DNA of 64,000 nucleotides from Pseudoclavibacter terrae (GTDB lineage: Bacteria > Actinomycetota > Actinomycetes > Actinomycetales > Microbacteriaceae). Made by a program: the position numbers and the translations under genes. The stretch covers positions 1 to 64,000 of the forward strand of contig NZ_WBJX01000007.1 in assembly GCF_008831075.1 (NCBI RefSeq), written 5' to 3'. Positions within the stretch are counted from its first letter, which is position 1, and the number at the start of each line of letters is the position of its first letter. Below the pieces are notes generated by a model. That model made no database searches and had not been told where the DNA came from. It worked only from the letters and a program-made list of their open reading frames with translations. Shown one piece after another: positions 7,765 through 15,454 of the stretch.

Positions 7765-9506
7765 CGGAACACCCGGCGCATCCACATCGCGAGGCCCTCG
7801 ACGAGGAGCACGGTGACCAGGATCATGAGCACGATGGCCGTCACGAGCGGGTAGTTCGAGCCTTGTCCGGCGTTGAGGAGGTAGTAGCCGACGCCGCCGC
7901 CGCCGACGATGCCGAGCAGTGTGGCCGCGCGGATGTTCGTGTCCAGCAGGTAGAAGGTGTGGCCGATGAGCGCGGGAGTGCCCTGCGGGAGCGTCGCGCT
8001 GGCGTAGGTCTGGAGCCTGGTGGCGCCCGTCGCGCGGAGGGCGGTCTCCGGACCTCGCCGGACCTCCTCGAAGGAGTCGGCGATGAGCTTGCCGAGCAGG
8101 CCGATGCCGCCGATGGCGAGGGCGATCGTTCCTGCCTGGGTGCCGAGGCCGGTGATGATGATGAGCACGATGGCGAGGATCACCTCGGGGATACCGCGGA
8201 TGCCGACGAGCAGCAGGCGCATGCCGCCGTGCACTGAGCGGGTTGGGGCGACGTTGCGGGCAGCGAGCGAACCGATGACCAGGGATACGACGAAGGTCAG
8301 GAGCGTCGCCGCGAACGCGATGGCGATCGTGTCGCGCATGGCCTCGAGCATGGTCGCCAAGTCGTAGACGCCGAACGACGGAGGCCAGAACTGCACGGCG
8401 ATGTCTGGGATGCGTGCCCAGAAGGTGAGGAAGTCGAGCCAGTTGATCTCAGCGAAGACCACCGCCGCGACCACGACGAGTGCCGCGCCCCACGCCCAGA
8501 CGAGATTGCGGACGCGGGTTGCGTTCCAGGGACGTCTGATCGCGTCCCGCGGCGACTTGAAGCGGCGCGCGTTGACGACCTGGCGGTTCGCCGCGGTTCC
8601 GCGGGCGCCTCGCATCCGGTCGACGAGCTTGTCGATGGGGTTGCGGCTGCTGTGGTGTCCGCCGAGCATCGCGGCTCGGACAAGGCTGGAGACGATCTCC
8701 ATTGCGACGCACAGCACGAAGATGACCAGTGCGATGCCGAGACCGAGCGAGTAGTCGAGTGACTTGAAGGCGGACGACATCTCGAGGCCCAGGCCCGCGA
8801 CACCCACGTAACCGAGGATGACGGAGCCGCGGAGGTTGATGTCGTTGCGGTGGAGCACCGTCGCAACCCACGACGGCATGACCTGCGGGAGCACCCCGGA
8901 CGTGAACTCCTGCAGCTTCGAGCCGCCCGCGGCCCGGATCGCGAGGCGTGGCCCCTCGTCGATCTGCTCGATGGCGTCGGCGAACATCTTCGAGATCATG
9001 CCGATCGAGTGGATGCCGATCGCGAGGATGCCGGGCAGTGAGCCGAGGGAGAACATGAGCACGAAGACCATGGCGAGCACCACGTCGGGGAGGGCGCGGG
9101 TCAGGACGCCGACGAAACGCGCAGCACCGCGCCAAGCGTGGCCCGGCGTCGTGTTCGCGGCCGCGAGGTAGGCGATCGGCACGGAGACCACGGCCGCGAA
9201 GAGGGTGCCGCAGATGACGAGGCCGAGCGTGAGGCCCGTGAGCTCGAGCAGCTCTGGCCAGTCGGGGAAGCTCAACCCGCCGACGCGAGTGAAGAAGCGC
9301 TCGGCGTTCGACCAGCTCTCGATCATGGCTGGTAGCGAGATGTCGATCTCGATGAGGGCGGCGACGGCGATGCCGGCCAGTGCGAGGAGCGTGAGGGCGG
9401 CCGCGATGCGCTCAGGCGCTCGGCGCTGCCGGGGTGCGCGTGCTCCGATTCCGGACTGGTTCGGGGTGGACGCGCGTGGAGGAGAAGGTGCGACGGTGGC
9501 GGTCAT
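7761..9506 (-). CDS. phnE: Phosphonate ABC transporter permease, fused double PhnE
   Basis: A 581-residue membrane protein made of two PhnE-like permease halves in one chain. Each half has about five to six membrane segments and a cytoplasmic EAA loop: IDEGPRLAIRAAGGSKLQEF in the first half and VRRGPETALRATGATRLQTY in the second. A basic, proline-rich N-terminus precedes the first half and a polar linker of about 50 residues (near residues 285-335) joins them. Phosphonate importers normally use a homodimer or two separate PhnE proteins, so the fusion supplies both halves. Its start overlaps the phnC stop and its stop overlaps the oxidase start. Confidence 0.9.
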   Translation of the reverse strand: MTATVAPSPPRASTPNQSGIGARAPRQRRAPERIAAALTLLALAGIAVAALIEIDISLPAMIESWSNAERFFTRVGGLSFPDWPELLELTGLTLGLVICGTLFAAVVSVPIAYLAAANTTPGHAWRGAARFVGVLTRALPDVVLAMVFVLMFSLGSLPGILAIGIHSIGMISKMFADAIEQIDEGPRLAIRAAGGSKLQEFTSGVLPQVMPSWVATVLHRNDINLRGSVILGYVGVAGLGLEMSSAFKSLDYSLGLGIALVIFVLCVAMEIVSSLVRAAMLGGHHSSRNPIDKLVDRMRGARGTAANRQVVNARRFKSPRDAIRRPWNATRVRNLVWAWGAALVVVAAVVFAEINWLDFLTFWARIPDIAVQFWPPSFGVYDLATMLEAMRDTIAIAFAATLLTFVVSLVIGSLAARNVAPTRSVHGGMRLLLVGIRGIPEVILAIVLIIITGLGTQAGTIALAIGGIGLLGKLIADSFEEVRRGPETALRATGATRLQTYASATLPQGTPALIGHTFYLLDTNIRAATLLGIVGGGGVGYYLLNAGQGSNYPLVTAIVLMILVTVLLVEGLAMWMRRVFR

Positions 9507-10342
9507 CGTGCCGCCTCCGCCTGAAGGAGTTCGTTCTGCACGGCCTCGAGCTCGGCGGTGCTGGTGGCGACGCGACCGTAGATCTCCATGACTTCGGCCT
9601 TCGTGAGGCCCTCGACGGGGGTATCCAGCACGACTGCCCCGTGGCGGAGCCCGACGATGCGGTCGGCCCAGGAGATGGCGAGGTCGACCTGGTGGAGGCT
9701 GCAGACCACGGTCAGGCCATCGGCCGCGGCGATCTCACGGATGAGACGCATGACCTGCTCGCTCGACTCGGGGTCGAGAGAGGCGACGGGTTCGTCGGCG
9801 AGGAGAATATCGGGGCGTTGCATGAGTGCGCGGGCGATGGCGACGCGCTGCTGCTGCCCGCCGGAGAGCGTGTCGGCGCGCTGGTAGGCGCGATCGAGCA
9901 GGCCGACGCGGTCGAGGTGTCCCAGCGCATCCAGTTTGTTCGCCTTGGTGTAGCCGAACAGCCCGAGGCGTGGGCCGCGGATGCTGGCGAGGCCGCCCGT
10001 CAGGACGTTCTCGAGCACCGTGAGTGACGGCACGAGCTCGAACTGCTGGAAGATGAAGCCCACCCTGCTGCGCAGCCGCCGGAGTGGGCGGCCGCGCAGG
10101 CGCGACACCTCGTCGCCGAGCACCGTCACGTCTCCCGACGTTGACTGCTCGAGCGCGTTCAGGTGGCGCAGCAGAGTGGACTTGCCGGAACCGGAGAGCC
10201 CGAGCAGCACGACCATCTCGCCGCGAGCGACCTCGAGGCTCACCTCGTCGAGCGCAGTGGTCTCGCCGAAGCGCTTGGTGACGTCGCGCAGCGAGATCAC
10301 CGGTGCGGTCTGGTCAGGGGGTGTGCTCATGTCGATGCTCAT
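9503..10342 (-). CDS. phnC: Phosphonate ABC transporter ATP-binding protein
   Basis: A 279-residue ABC ATPase with all motifs: Walker A GLSGSGKST (48-56), Q-loop FIFQQFEL, signature LSGGQQQRVAIARAL, Walker B ILLADEP, D-loop SLDP and H-loop CSLHQ. The sequence, in particular the PLRRLRSRVGFIFQQFELVP region, is PhnC-like. It powers uptake of phosphonates through the fused PhnE, with PhnD as receptor. Two in-frame ATGs exist (10342 and 10330); neither has a strong ribosome site, so the start is uncertain by four residues. The gap to phnD is 37 bp. Confidence 0.92.
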   Translation of the reverse strand: MSIDMSTPPDQTAPVISLRDVTKRFGETTALDEVSLEVARGEMVVLLGLSGSGKSTLLRHLNALEQSTSGDVTVLGDEVSRLRGRPLRRLRSRVGFIFQQFELVPSLTVLENVLTGGLASIRGPRLGLFGYTKANKLDALGHLDRVGLLDRAYQRADTLSGGQQQRVAIARALMQRPDILLADEPVASLDPESSEQVMRLIREIAAADGLTVVCSLHQVDLAISWADRIVGLRHGAVVLDTPVEGLTKAEVMEIYGRVATSTAELEAVQNELLQAEAAR

Positions 10343-10379
10343 CTCTGGTCTCGGCCGATTCAGCTGGGTCGGGCGCGGG

Positions 10380-11300
10380 TCAGCTCTGGCACTGCGTGGC
10401 GTTGGTCGCCTCGCAGATGTCGCGGACCGTGTCGTAGTACTGGTCGTCGACCGGCTTGGTCTCGAAGAAGACGCTGCGGAAGCCGTCGCTGTCGGCGCCC
10501 TCGACGCCGGCGGCGACGATGTCGTCGATCGTGACCTCGGAGAGGATGTCGCGCAGCTGCTGCTTCAGGTCGTCCGGCAGCGCGTCCGATTCGACGATGG
10601 GGGCACCGGGGACCATGGTCTCGGCGATGACCTTGACCTTGTCGGACTTCTCGACCTCGCTGTCCTCGGCGAAGCCGGCCTCGCACTCGACGCCTTCGCC
10701 GACCTTCTGGACGCTGACGTCGTGCTTGCCCGCCATGACCGGGGTGACGTCGGTCTCGGGATCGATGCCCGCTTCGAGGAGGTTGTAGCTGGGGAAGAGG
10801 TAGCCGGAGGTGGAGGACGGGTCGACGAAGCAGACCTTCTTGCCTGCGAACTCCTCGATGGACGAGATGTCGCTGTCGGCGGGCACGATGGCCTGCGAGT
10901 AGTAGCCGGGCTCCTGGCCCTCGGACGTCACGATGGAGGAGATCGGGGTGAGCTCGGCGCCGTTGTTCGTGGCTGTGACGTAGGTGAACCCCGAGAAGGA
11001 GGCCACGTCGACCTTGCCGGCGATGGCAGCTTCGATGAGCGCCGCGTAGTCGGTGGACTCGTGGTATTCGACGGTCTTGCCCGTCTCGAGCGCGATGTAG
11101 TCCATGAGCGGCTGGTAGTTGGTCTCGGTGTCGACGGAGTCGGGGACGACACCGAAGACGAGGGTGTTCGAGTCGACGGCGAAGCCCGACGAGTCGGAGG
11201 AGCCTGATGCGTCTGCGGCGGGGGTCGAGCAGGCGGCGAGGCTGAGTGCGAGGATGCCGGCGCCTGCGAGGGCGATCGCGGGCTTGAGGGCGCGGGTCAT
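10380..11300 (-). CDS. phnD: Phosphonate-binding lipoprotein
   Basis: A 306-residue periplasmic-binding-type protein with a lipoprotein signal: a basic start, a hydrophobic helix and the lipobox LSLAAC (Cys about 24), followed by a Ser/Ala/Asp-rich linker. The core LVFGVVPDSVDTETNYQPL, FSGFTYV and DPSSTSGYLFPSY are typical of PhnD/PtxB receptors; the latter Ser/Thr-rich loop binds the phosphonate group. It is the first gene of the minus-strand operon and faces the divergent GntR regulator across a 205-bp control region. Confidence 0.92.
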   Translation of the reverse strand: MTRALKPAIALAGAGILALSLAACSTPAADASGSSDSSGFAVDSNTLVFGVVPDSVDTETNYQPLMDYIALETGKTVEYHESTDYAALIEAAIAGKVDVASFSGFTYVTATNNGAELTPISSIVTSEGQEPGYYSQAIVPADSDISSIEEFAGKKVCFVDPSSTSGYLFPSYNLLEAGIDPETDVTPVMAGKHDVSVQKVGEGVECEAGFAEDSEVEKSDKVKVIAETMVPGAPIVESDALPDDLKQQLRDILSEVTIDDIVAAGVEGADSDGFRSVFFETKPVDDQYYDTVRDICEATNATQCQS

Positions 11301-11505
11301 GTGCTGTGCCTTTCGGGCGGGGTGTCGGAGCGGGACGTGAAGAGACTGCCAGAACTCGAGTCAACATGTATGCCTAACTCGGAGAGATTCACGAGTTGTT
11401 CACCTACGTTGGCGAGACCAGTCTCTCGAGATCGCGGTCAACCCCTCCGGTCTCAATTTCACCCGACAGCCTCAGGACTACGCGGTCGCGAAGTAGTATT
11501 CCTAC
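11301..11505. promoter_or_regulatory. Divergent control region of the phosphonate operon
   Basis: This 205-bp gap separates phnD (minus) from the GntR-family gene (plus) and must hold both promoters. It contains a dyad GAGAC-CA-GTCTC at 11414-11425, directly followed by the palindrome TCTCGAGA at 11424-11431. This is a plausible binding site for the HutC-type regulator encoded alongside. The region is also visibly more AT-rich than its flanks. The assignment of operator function is inference. Confidence 0.45.
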
Positions 11506-12255
11506 GTGACCGACGTTATGTACAAGCAGATCGCCGACGACCTCCGCCGCCGCATCGCGAGCGGACAGCTGGCGCCGGGTGACGATGTGCCGTCAGAGGG
11601 GGAGCTCGCTGAACGCTGGAGCACCTCCCGCGGGCCGATCCGGAACGCCCTCGCTGCGCTGCGCGGCGAGGGCCTCATCGAGACTGGACGCGGCCGGCCA
11701 GCACGCGTCGTGGAGCGCAAGGCGCACCAGGCAGTGGATGTGTCCATCCCGTTCACGAAATGGGCCAGGGAGATCGGCACCGTACCGGGGGCCGAGACGC
11801 AGGAGGTGAGCTTGCGGCGGCCCGACCTGGCGCAAGCTGAGATCTTCGGCATCGAGCCCACGCAGCTCGTCGTGCACGTCCTCAGGCTTCGCAGCCTCGA
11901 TGGACGACCGACGATGCTGGAGCGGCTCACCTTCACGGAGGAGGTCGGACGTCACCTCTTCGACGCCGATCTCGACACCGTGTCCATCACCGAGTTTCTC
12001 GACAGTCGCGGTTACGGCTACACCGACATCGATCACGAGATCGACGCGAAGGCGGCCGACAGTCTCGACGCCAGGCTTCTCGAGATCGAGGAAGGGTCCC
12101 CCGTCCTGCGCCTGCGACGCGTGACGCGTGACGATGCGGGTCGCGTCTTCGAAGTCTCCGACGACCGCTACCGGAGCGACATCGTGCGCTTCACCGTGTC
12201 AGCGTCGGGCAGGTCGCAGCGTGGGAGTCATTACGTGCGACCCATCGCGTTCTGA
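11506..12255 (+). CDS. GntR/HutC-family regulator of phosphonate genes (PhnF-like)
   Basis: A 249-residue regulator. The N-terminal winged helix (YKQIADDLRRRIASGQLAPGD, broken here only by the family's loop, then SEGELAERW, RNALAALRGEGLIETGRGRP) is GntR type. The remaining ~170 residues form a UTRA effector domain, with the FEVSDDRYRSD segment near the end. It starts with GTG at 11506. Its divergent position next to phnD makes it the likely repressor of the operon, responding to a phosphonate or phosphate-related ligand. It is followed by a 100-bp convergent gap (12256-12355) without recognisable features. Confidence 0.85.
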   Translation: MTDVMYKQIADDLRRRIASGQLAPGDDVPSEGELAERWSTSRGPIRNALAALRGEGLIETGRGRPARVVERKAHQAVDVSIPFTKWAREIGTVPGAETQEVSLRRPDLAQAEIFGIEPTQLVVHVLRLRSLDGRPTMLERLTFTEEVGRHLFDADLDTVSITEFLDSRGYGYTDIDHEIDAKAADSLDARLLEIEEGSPVLRLRRVTRDDAGRVFEVSDDRYRSDIVRFTVSASGRSQRGSHYVRPIAF

Positions 12256-12355
12256 CCGTGGTCACCGGTGCGCGGCGTCGGGCCCGCCCCGTAGCCATCC
12301 CAGCCGCCGGGCCGCGCGAGCTAGATGGCCAGTCGTGCGTTTCTGGTCAGGTCGC

Positions 12356-12847
12356 TCAGAAGGTGCCGTCCGCGACAAGGCCGCTGTAGACGATGGCCAG
12401 GGTGGGCGGCCCGACGCGCACGGTGTAGGCGGTGCCTGGAAGGAAGTTGCCGGTGATGAAAAAGCCGTTGAGGACCGTGGTCTGCTGGTCGGCTGACAAG
12501 GGGGAGGTGTTCGTGAGGGTGACGACGTTGGCGTCCGCACTCACCGAGAACCCCGCGGGCGGCGCACTGGTTGTGAAGGGCACCCCCTCGGGGAGGGTGA
12601 TGAGGATCTGCAACTGTTGGGCCGCGTAGGGGCCGCTCGCGCCAGAACCGTTGTAGCTCGATCCGGTGAAGAAAATTCCTTCCCGGGCGACTGCTCTGCC
12701 GCTGAGGGTGAGGGTACCGCCGCTGGTGGCGGTACTCGCCGCCGCGAGCGGGCCGGCCACAGCGAGCGTGAGCACTGGCGCTGACCAGGCGAGCGAGTTG
12801 AGCACGTGTCGGCGGCTTGGGTTGGAAGGGGTGTGCGTGGCGGACAT
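12356..12847 (-). CDS. Secreted protein with twin-arginine signal, unknown function
   Basis: A 163-residue protein. The N-terminus NPSRRHVLNSLAWSAPVL carries a twin-arginine motif and a hydrophobic stretch ending in GPLAAAS, the pattern of Tat signal peptides in this group. The mature part is rich in Gly, Ser, Thr and beta-prone segments, with no cysteines or catalytic motif I recognise. A strong ribosome site (GGAGAG, 3 bp before ATG) supports the start. It stands alone: the convergent GntR gene lies to its left and a 159-bp gap (12848-13006) without a gene lies upstream. Function unknown. Confidence 0.7.
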   Translation of the reverse strand: MSATHTPSNPSRRHVLNSLAWSAPVLTLAVAGPLAAASTATSGGTLTLSGRAVAREGIFFTGSSYNGSGASGPYAAQQLQILITLPEGVPFTTSAPPAGFSVSADANVVTLTNTSPLSADQQTTVLNGFFITGNFLPGTAYTVRVGPPTLAIVYSGLVADGTF

Positions 12848-13006
12848 GATCTCTCCAAGAGGGATTGAGGTGTGTGTCGTCCTGGCCTCGGCTGGGCGCG
12901 GTCGACTCCGCGCATGACAAGCATGTCCATCCGGGTCGAGTGCCGCGTGGGCCTTGACGGTGGCTGCGATCCGTGCAGAGGATGCGTCTTTGTCGGCGCT
13001 TCGCGA

Positions 13007-13669
13007 TCACAGCAGCCACTCGGCGAGCGGGTGGATGAGGTAGCGGAGCGAGTAGGCCTCCCATATCGCCCCGACGATGAGCAGGGCAAGCGCTGGCACG
13101 GCCAGCACCGCCATGCTCCGCAGCCCCCGCAGGTATCCGCGTCGGCGGTTGGGGGCGCCGACTGTCCGAGGGAGGATCCAGCATCGCCCGAGGAGCCACG
13201 CGCCGAGCAGCAGGAGGATGTAGGCCTGCAGCTCGATGATGAGCGTCAGAGAGTGCGGGATGAGCTGCACCCAGGCGATCGGCGAGGTGGGGGCGAGGGT
13301 GATGCCGGTCTCCACTGCGAAGTAGGCGAACAGGCCGAGCCCGGCGAACGGCACGACGAGCGACGGCAGGATGATGAAGCCCAGCCCGACCTTGCCGATG
13401 TTGACGGCGAGGATTACGAGCGCGAACAGCGGTGGCGTGAGCACGAGGTCCTGCACGAGTCCCGCTGTGCCGTCGCCCTCGAGGGCGTCGACTCGCGCCG
13501 CCTGGAGTCCCGGGAAGACGATTCCGAGCACGAAGCCGACGGCGGTGAGTCCGTACGCGGCGATGTTGAGCAAGATGTAGGCGCGCGCGTTGTCTCGGAT
13601 GAGGCGAACCGGATGCCGCCACCGCGGAAGGTGTGAGTGCTGCTTCGTTCGAACGGGTGCTGAGGTCAT
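13007..13669 (-). CDS. SpoIIM/DUF95-like integral membrane protein
   Basis: A membrane protein of about 220 residues with five or six hydrophobic segments. The arrangement (an amphipathic basic N-terminus, YGLTAVGFVLGIVFPGLQ, a later LIPHSLTLIIELQAYILLL with the charged His and Glu inside a membrane helix, and AIWEAYSLRYLIHPL at the end) matches stage II sporulation protein M-like proteins. These are common in non-sporulating actinobacteria with no defined role. ATG at 13669 is preferred over an upstream start because GGTGGGAG lies just before it. Confidence 0.7.
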   Translation of the reverse strand: MTSAPVRTKQHSHLPRWRHPVRLIRDNARAYILLNIAAYGLTAVGFVLGIVFPGLQAARVDALEGDGTAGLVQDLVLTPPLFALVILAVNIGKVGLGFIILPSLVVPFAGLGLFAYFAVETGITLAPTSPIAWVQLIPHSLTLIIELQAYILLLLGAWLLGRCWILPRTVGAPNRRRGYLRGLRSMAVLAVPALALLIVGAIWEAYSLRYLIHPLAEWLL

Positions 13670-13699
13670 GCTCCCACCCCACCGGACGACGAGAGCCAG

Positions 13700-13747
13700 C
13701 GGTAGTGACGCGGTGTCACGCATTGTCGTGACACTGCGTCACTACCG
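13700..13747. repeat. 21-bp inverted repeat made of two 15-bp dyads
   Basis: Arms at 13700-13720 and 13727-13747 are complementary at 20 of 21 positions around a 6-base loop (CATTGT). Each arm is itself a small dyad: GTGAC-GCGGT-GTCAC at 13705-13719 and GTGAC-ACTGC-GTCAC at 13728-13742, centres 23 bp apart (about two helical turns). It lies between the divergent SpoIIM-like gene and the small gene preceding the sensor kinase. This looks like a paired operator for a dimeric regulator, perhaps the adjacent two-component regulator; there is no T-run to suggest a terminator. Confidence 0.6.
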
Positions 13748-13780
13748 GGACGGCTCGGACCTGACCAGAGTTGGTGAACC

Positions 13781-13888
13781 ATGAAGGCCCTGCAGTACGT
13801 TGCGCTCGGCATGCTTGTTGCTGCGCTGATCGCGAAGGTGCCCGTCGGACGCACGATCAGGAATCGGGACGCCGAGACACGGAGGTGA
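13781..13888 (+). CDS. Small predicted membrane peptide coupled to the kinase gene
   Basis: A 35-codon reading frame (MKALQYVALGMLVAALIAKV, then a basic tail RTIRNRD) with one hydrophobic segment. Its stop overlaps the GTG that opens the sensor kinase frame (GTGA at 13885-13888), the usual sign of coupled genes in this genome. No family is recognised; it could be a truncated remnant of a longer membrane protein. Moderate to low confidence that it is a real protein. Confidence 0.35.
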   Translation: MKALQYVALGMLVAALIAKVPVGRTIRNRDAETRR

Positions 13889-14875
13889 GCGTCGACATGG
13901 TGGAGCGAGGTGAGGTTCCGTCCGAGCAGCGGATGCGGCAGCTTGCGATGATCACGGCGGTGGCGGCCATCGCCCCGCTCAGCCTGCTCGGCGTCGCGGT
14001 CACCGCCGCGTCGTGGTGGGAGGGCGCGACGGCCCGCTGTCGCTCGTCGGGGCCATGCTCCTCGCCGGACGAGGAGGCGAACGCTCTGGTTCCTGCTGTT
14101 CGCCGCCGGGGTTGCCGGAGTGGGTGCGACTGCGCTCCTTTTCCACCCGGCGACGTGGGAGCTCGCCGCCCTCTACCTGGCCTCCCCCGCCGTCGGAACG
14201 CTGTTCATCAGCGGGGTCATCGTCTTCAGCGAGCACGTCTGGCTCGTCGTTCGACGCCTCAAGCAGGCGGCCAGGACGGAGGCCGAGCTGGCCGTTGCCA
14301 ACGAGCGGATGCGCTTCGCCGGCGACCTGCATGACATCCAGGGCCACACGCTGCACGTCATCAAGCTCAAAGCGGCTCTCGCGCACCGCCTCGTTCGCAC
14401 GGACCCCGACCAGGCCGTCAGCGAACTGGAGGACATCCGCCAGCTCACCAGCCACACCATCGAGGAGACGCGGACGCTCGCCTACGCTCGGCGCCGACTC
14501 AATCTGCCGGCCGAGCTCGAGAACGCCAAGAGGCTGTGCCAGGCGGCGGGCATCGACGTCACCACCGAGGTCGCGGACGGGTCGGGCACGAATCCGCACG
14601 AGCTGCTCGCGCAGGTCCTGCGTGAAGCGACGACGAACCTGCTGCGCCACGCCAGCCCCGCGCACGTCACCATCACCGCTGGACCAGACCGCCTCGAGAT
14701 CACGAACGACGGCGTGAGCGGCGAGCGTGCGCCGCTGCGTGGTCTCGCACGCCTCCGCGAACGGCTTGAAGCGAGCGGCGGAACGCTGTCGGTGCGGCAC
14801 GCACCGCCCACCTTCACCGTCGCGGCCCGCATCCACCCGCCGCTCGCCAGCACTCCGGCAGGAACCGAGCAATGA
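13885..14875 (+). pseudogene. DesK-type sensor histidine kinase, frameshifted
   Basis: The C-terminal part (from about 14120) is an intact kinase core. It has the HisKA_3 dimerisation box ERMRFAGDLHDIQGHTLH with the phospho-accepting His, an N-box EATTNLLRHA, the G1 box ITNDG and a shortened ATPase lid. The N-terminal membrane sensor is spread over three frames: MVERGEVPSEQRMRQL to SWWEG in one, RDGPLSLVGAMLLAG in the next (shift near 14024) and TLWFLLFAAGVAGVGATALL in the third (shift near 14072-14083). Two single-base losses therefore break the sensor domain. The stop overlaps the response-regulator start (ATGA). The kinase core might still be made from an internal GTG. Confidence 0.75.
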
Positions 14876-15384
14876 GCAACGGCGGCACCCCTGTCCGTGT
14901 CGTGCTCGCGGACGACGAACTCCTCATCCGCGCAGCACTCTCCACCCTCCTGCCCCTCGACGGCACCATCCAGATCGTCGGCCTCGCGAGCGACGGGAAC
15001 GAAGCCGTCGCCGTCACGATCGACCACGAACCCGACGTGCTGGTCATCGACCTCGAGATGCCCGGCAAGGACGGCCTGCAGGCCGTCGCTCAGATCCTGG
15101 TCGAACAGCCGACCCAACGGGTCCTCATGCTCACCCGGCATGCACGACCCGGCGTCCTCCGACGCGCCCTCGACCTCGGGGTGCTCGGCTTCATCAGCAA
15201 GGCCTCCGACCCGGATGACCTCGTGGAGGCGATCGAACGCGTCCACTCGGGACAGCGGTGGATCGCCCACCACATCCTCGAAGCCGCCATGGCCGATGAC
15301 TCGCCGCTCACGCACCGAGAGGTCGACGTCCTGCGTGAGACGCGCGACGGGTACTCCGTACTGGTACCGAGCAATGTTCGGTGA
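14872..15384 (+). pseudogene. LuxR-type response regulator, 5' part, cut by the ars element
   Basis: The receiver domain is complete: acidic pair ADDE (13-16), phospho-acceptor Asp60 in VIDLEMPG, the switch Thr in MLTRH and Lys in GFISKAS. The LuxR-type HTH then begins (LTHREVDVLRETRDGYSV) and is broken after codon 162. The next seven residues (LVPSNVR) and the stop come from the inserted element. The missing half, RDIAKRLHLAPGTVRNYLSS onward, lies 8.7 kb away at 24090-24222. Without a DNA-binding helix this product cannot act as a normal transcription factor. Confidence 0.85.
15354..15381. other. Left junction of the ars element (attL-like)
   Basis: CTCCGT at 15354-15359 is the last chromosomal sequence of the response-regulator gene; the same six bases recur at the right junction (24088-24093). 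Seven bases into the element is CCGAGCAATGTTCGG (15367-15381), a dyad with six of seven pairs complementary and a likely recombinase core-binding site. A related sequence occurs in the right end. Confidence 0.6.
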
Positions 15385-15454
15385 GTATTACTCCCGCTCA
15401 CGAGGACCAAATCAGTGGATTCTGCGCCTGCTGCACGTCGCACAAGGTTCCCGG

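Noticed and set aside
13781-13888. N-terminus of a zinc alcohol dehydrogenase (MKALQY start)
   Set aside because: Only six residues resemble such a start; the following sequence is a single membrane helix and a stop, so the resemblance is too short to use.
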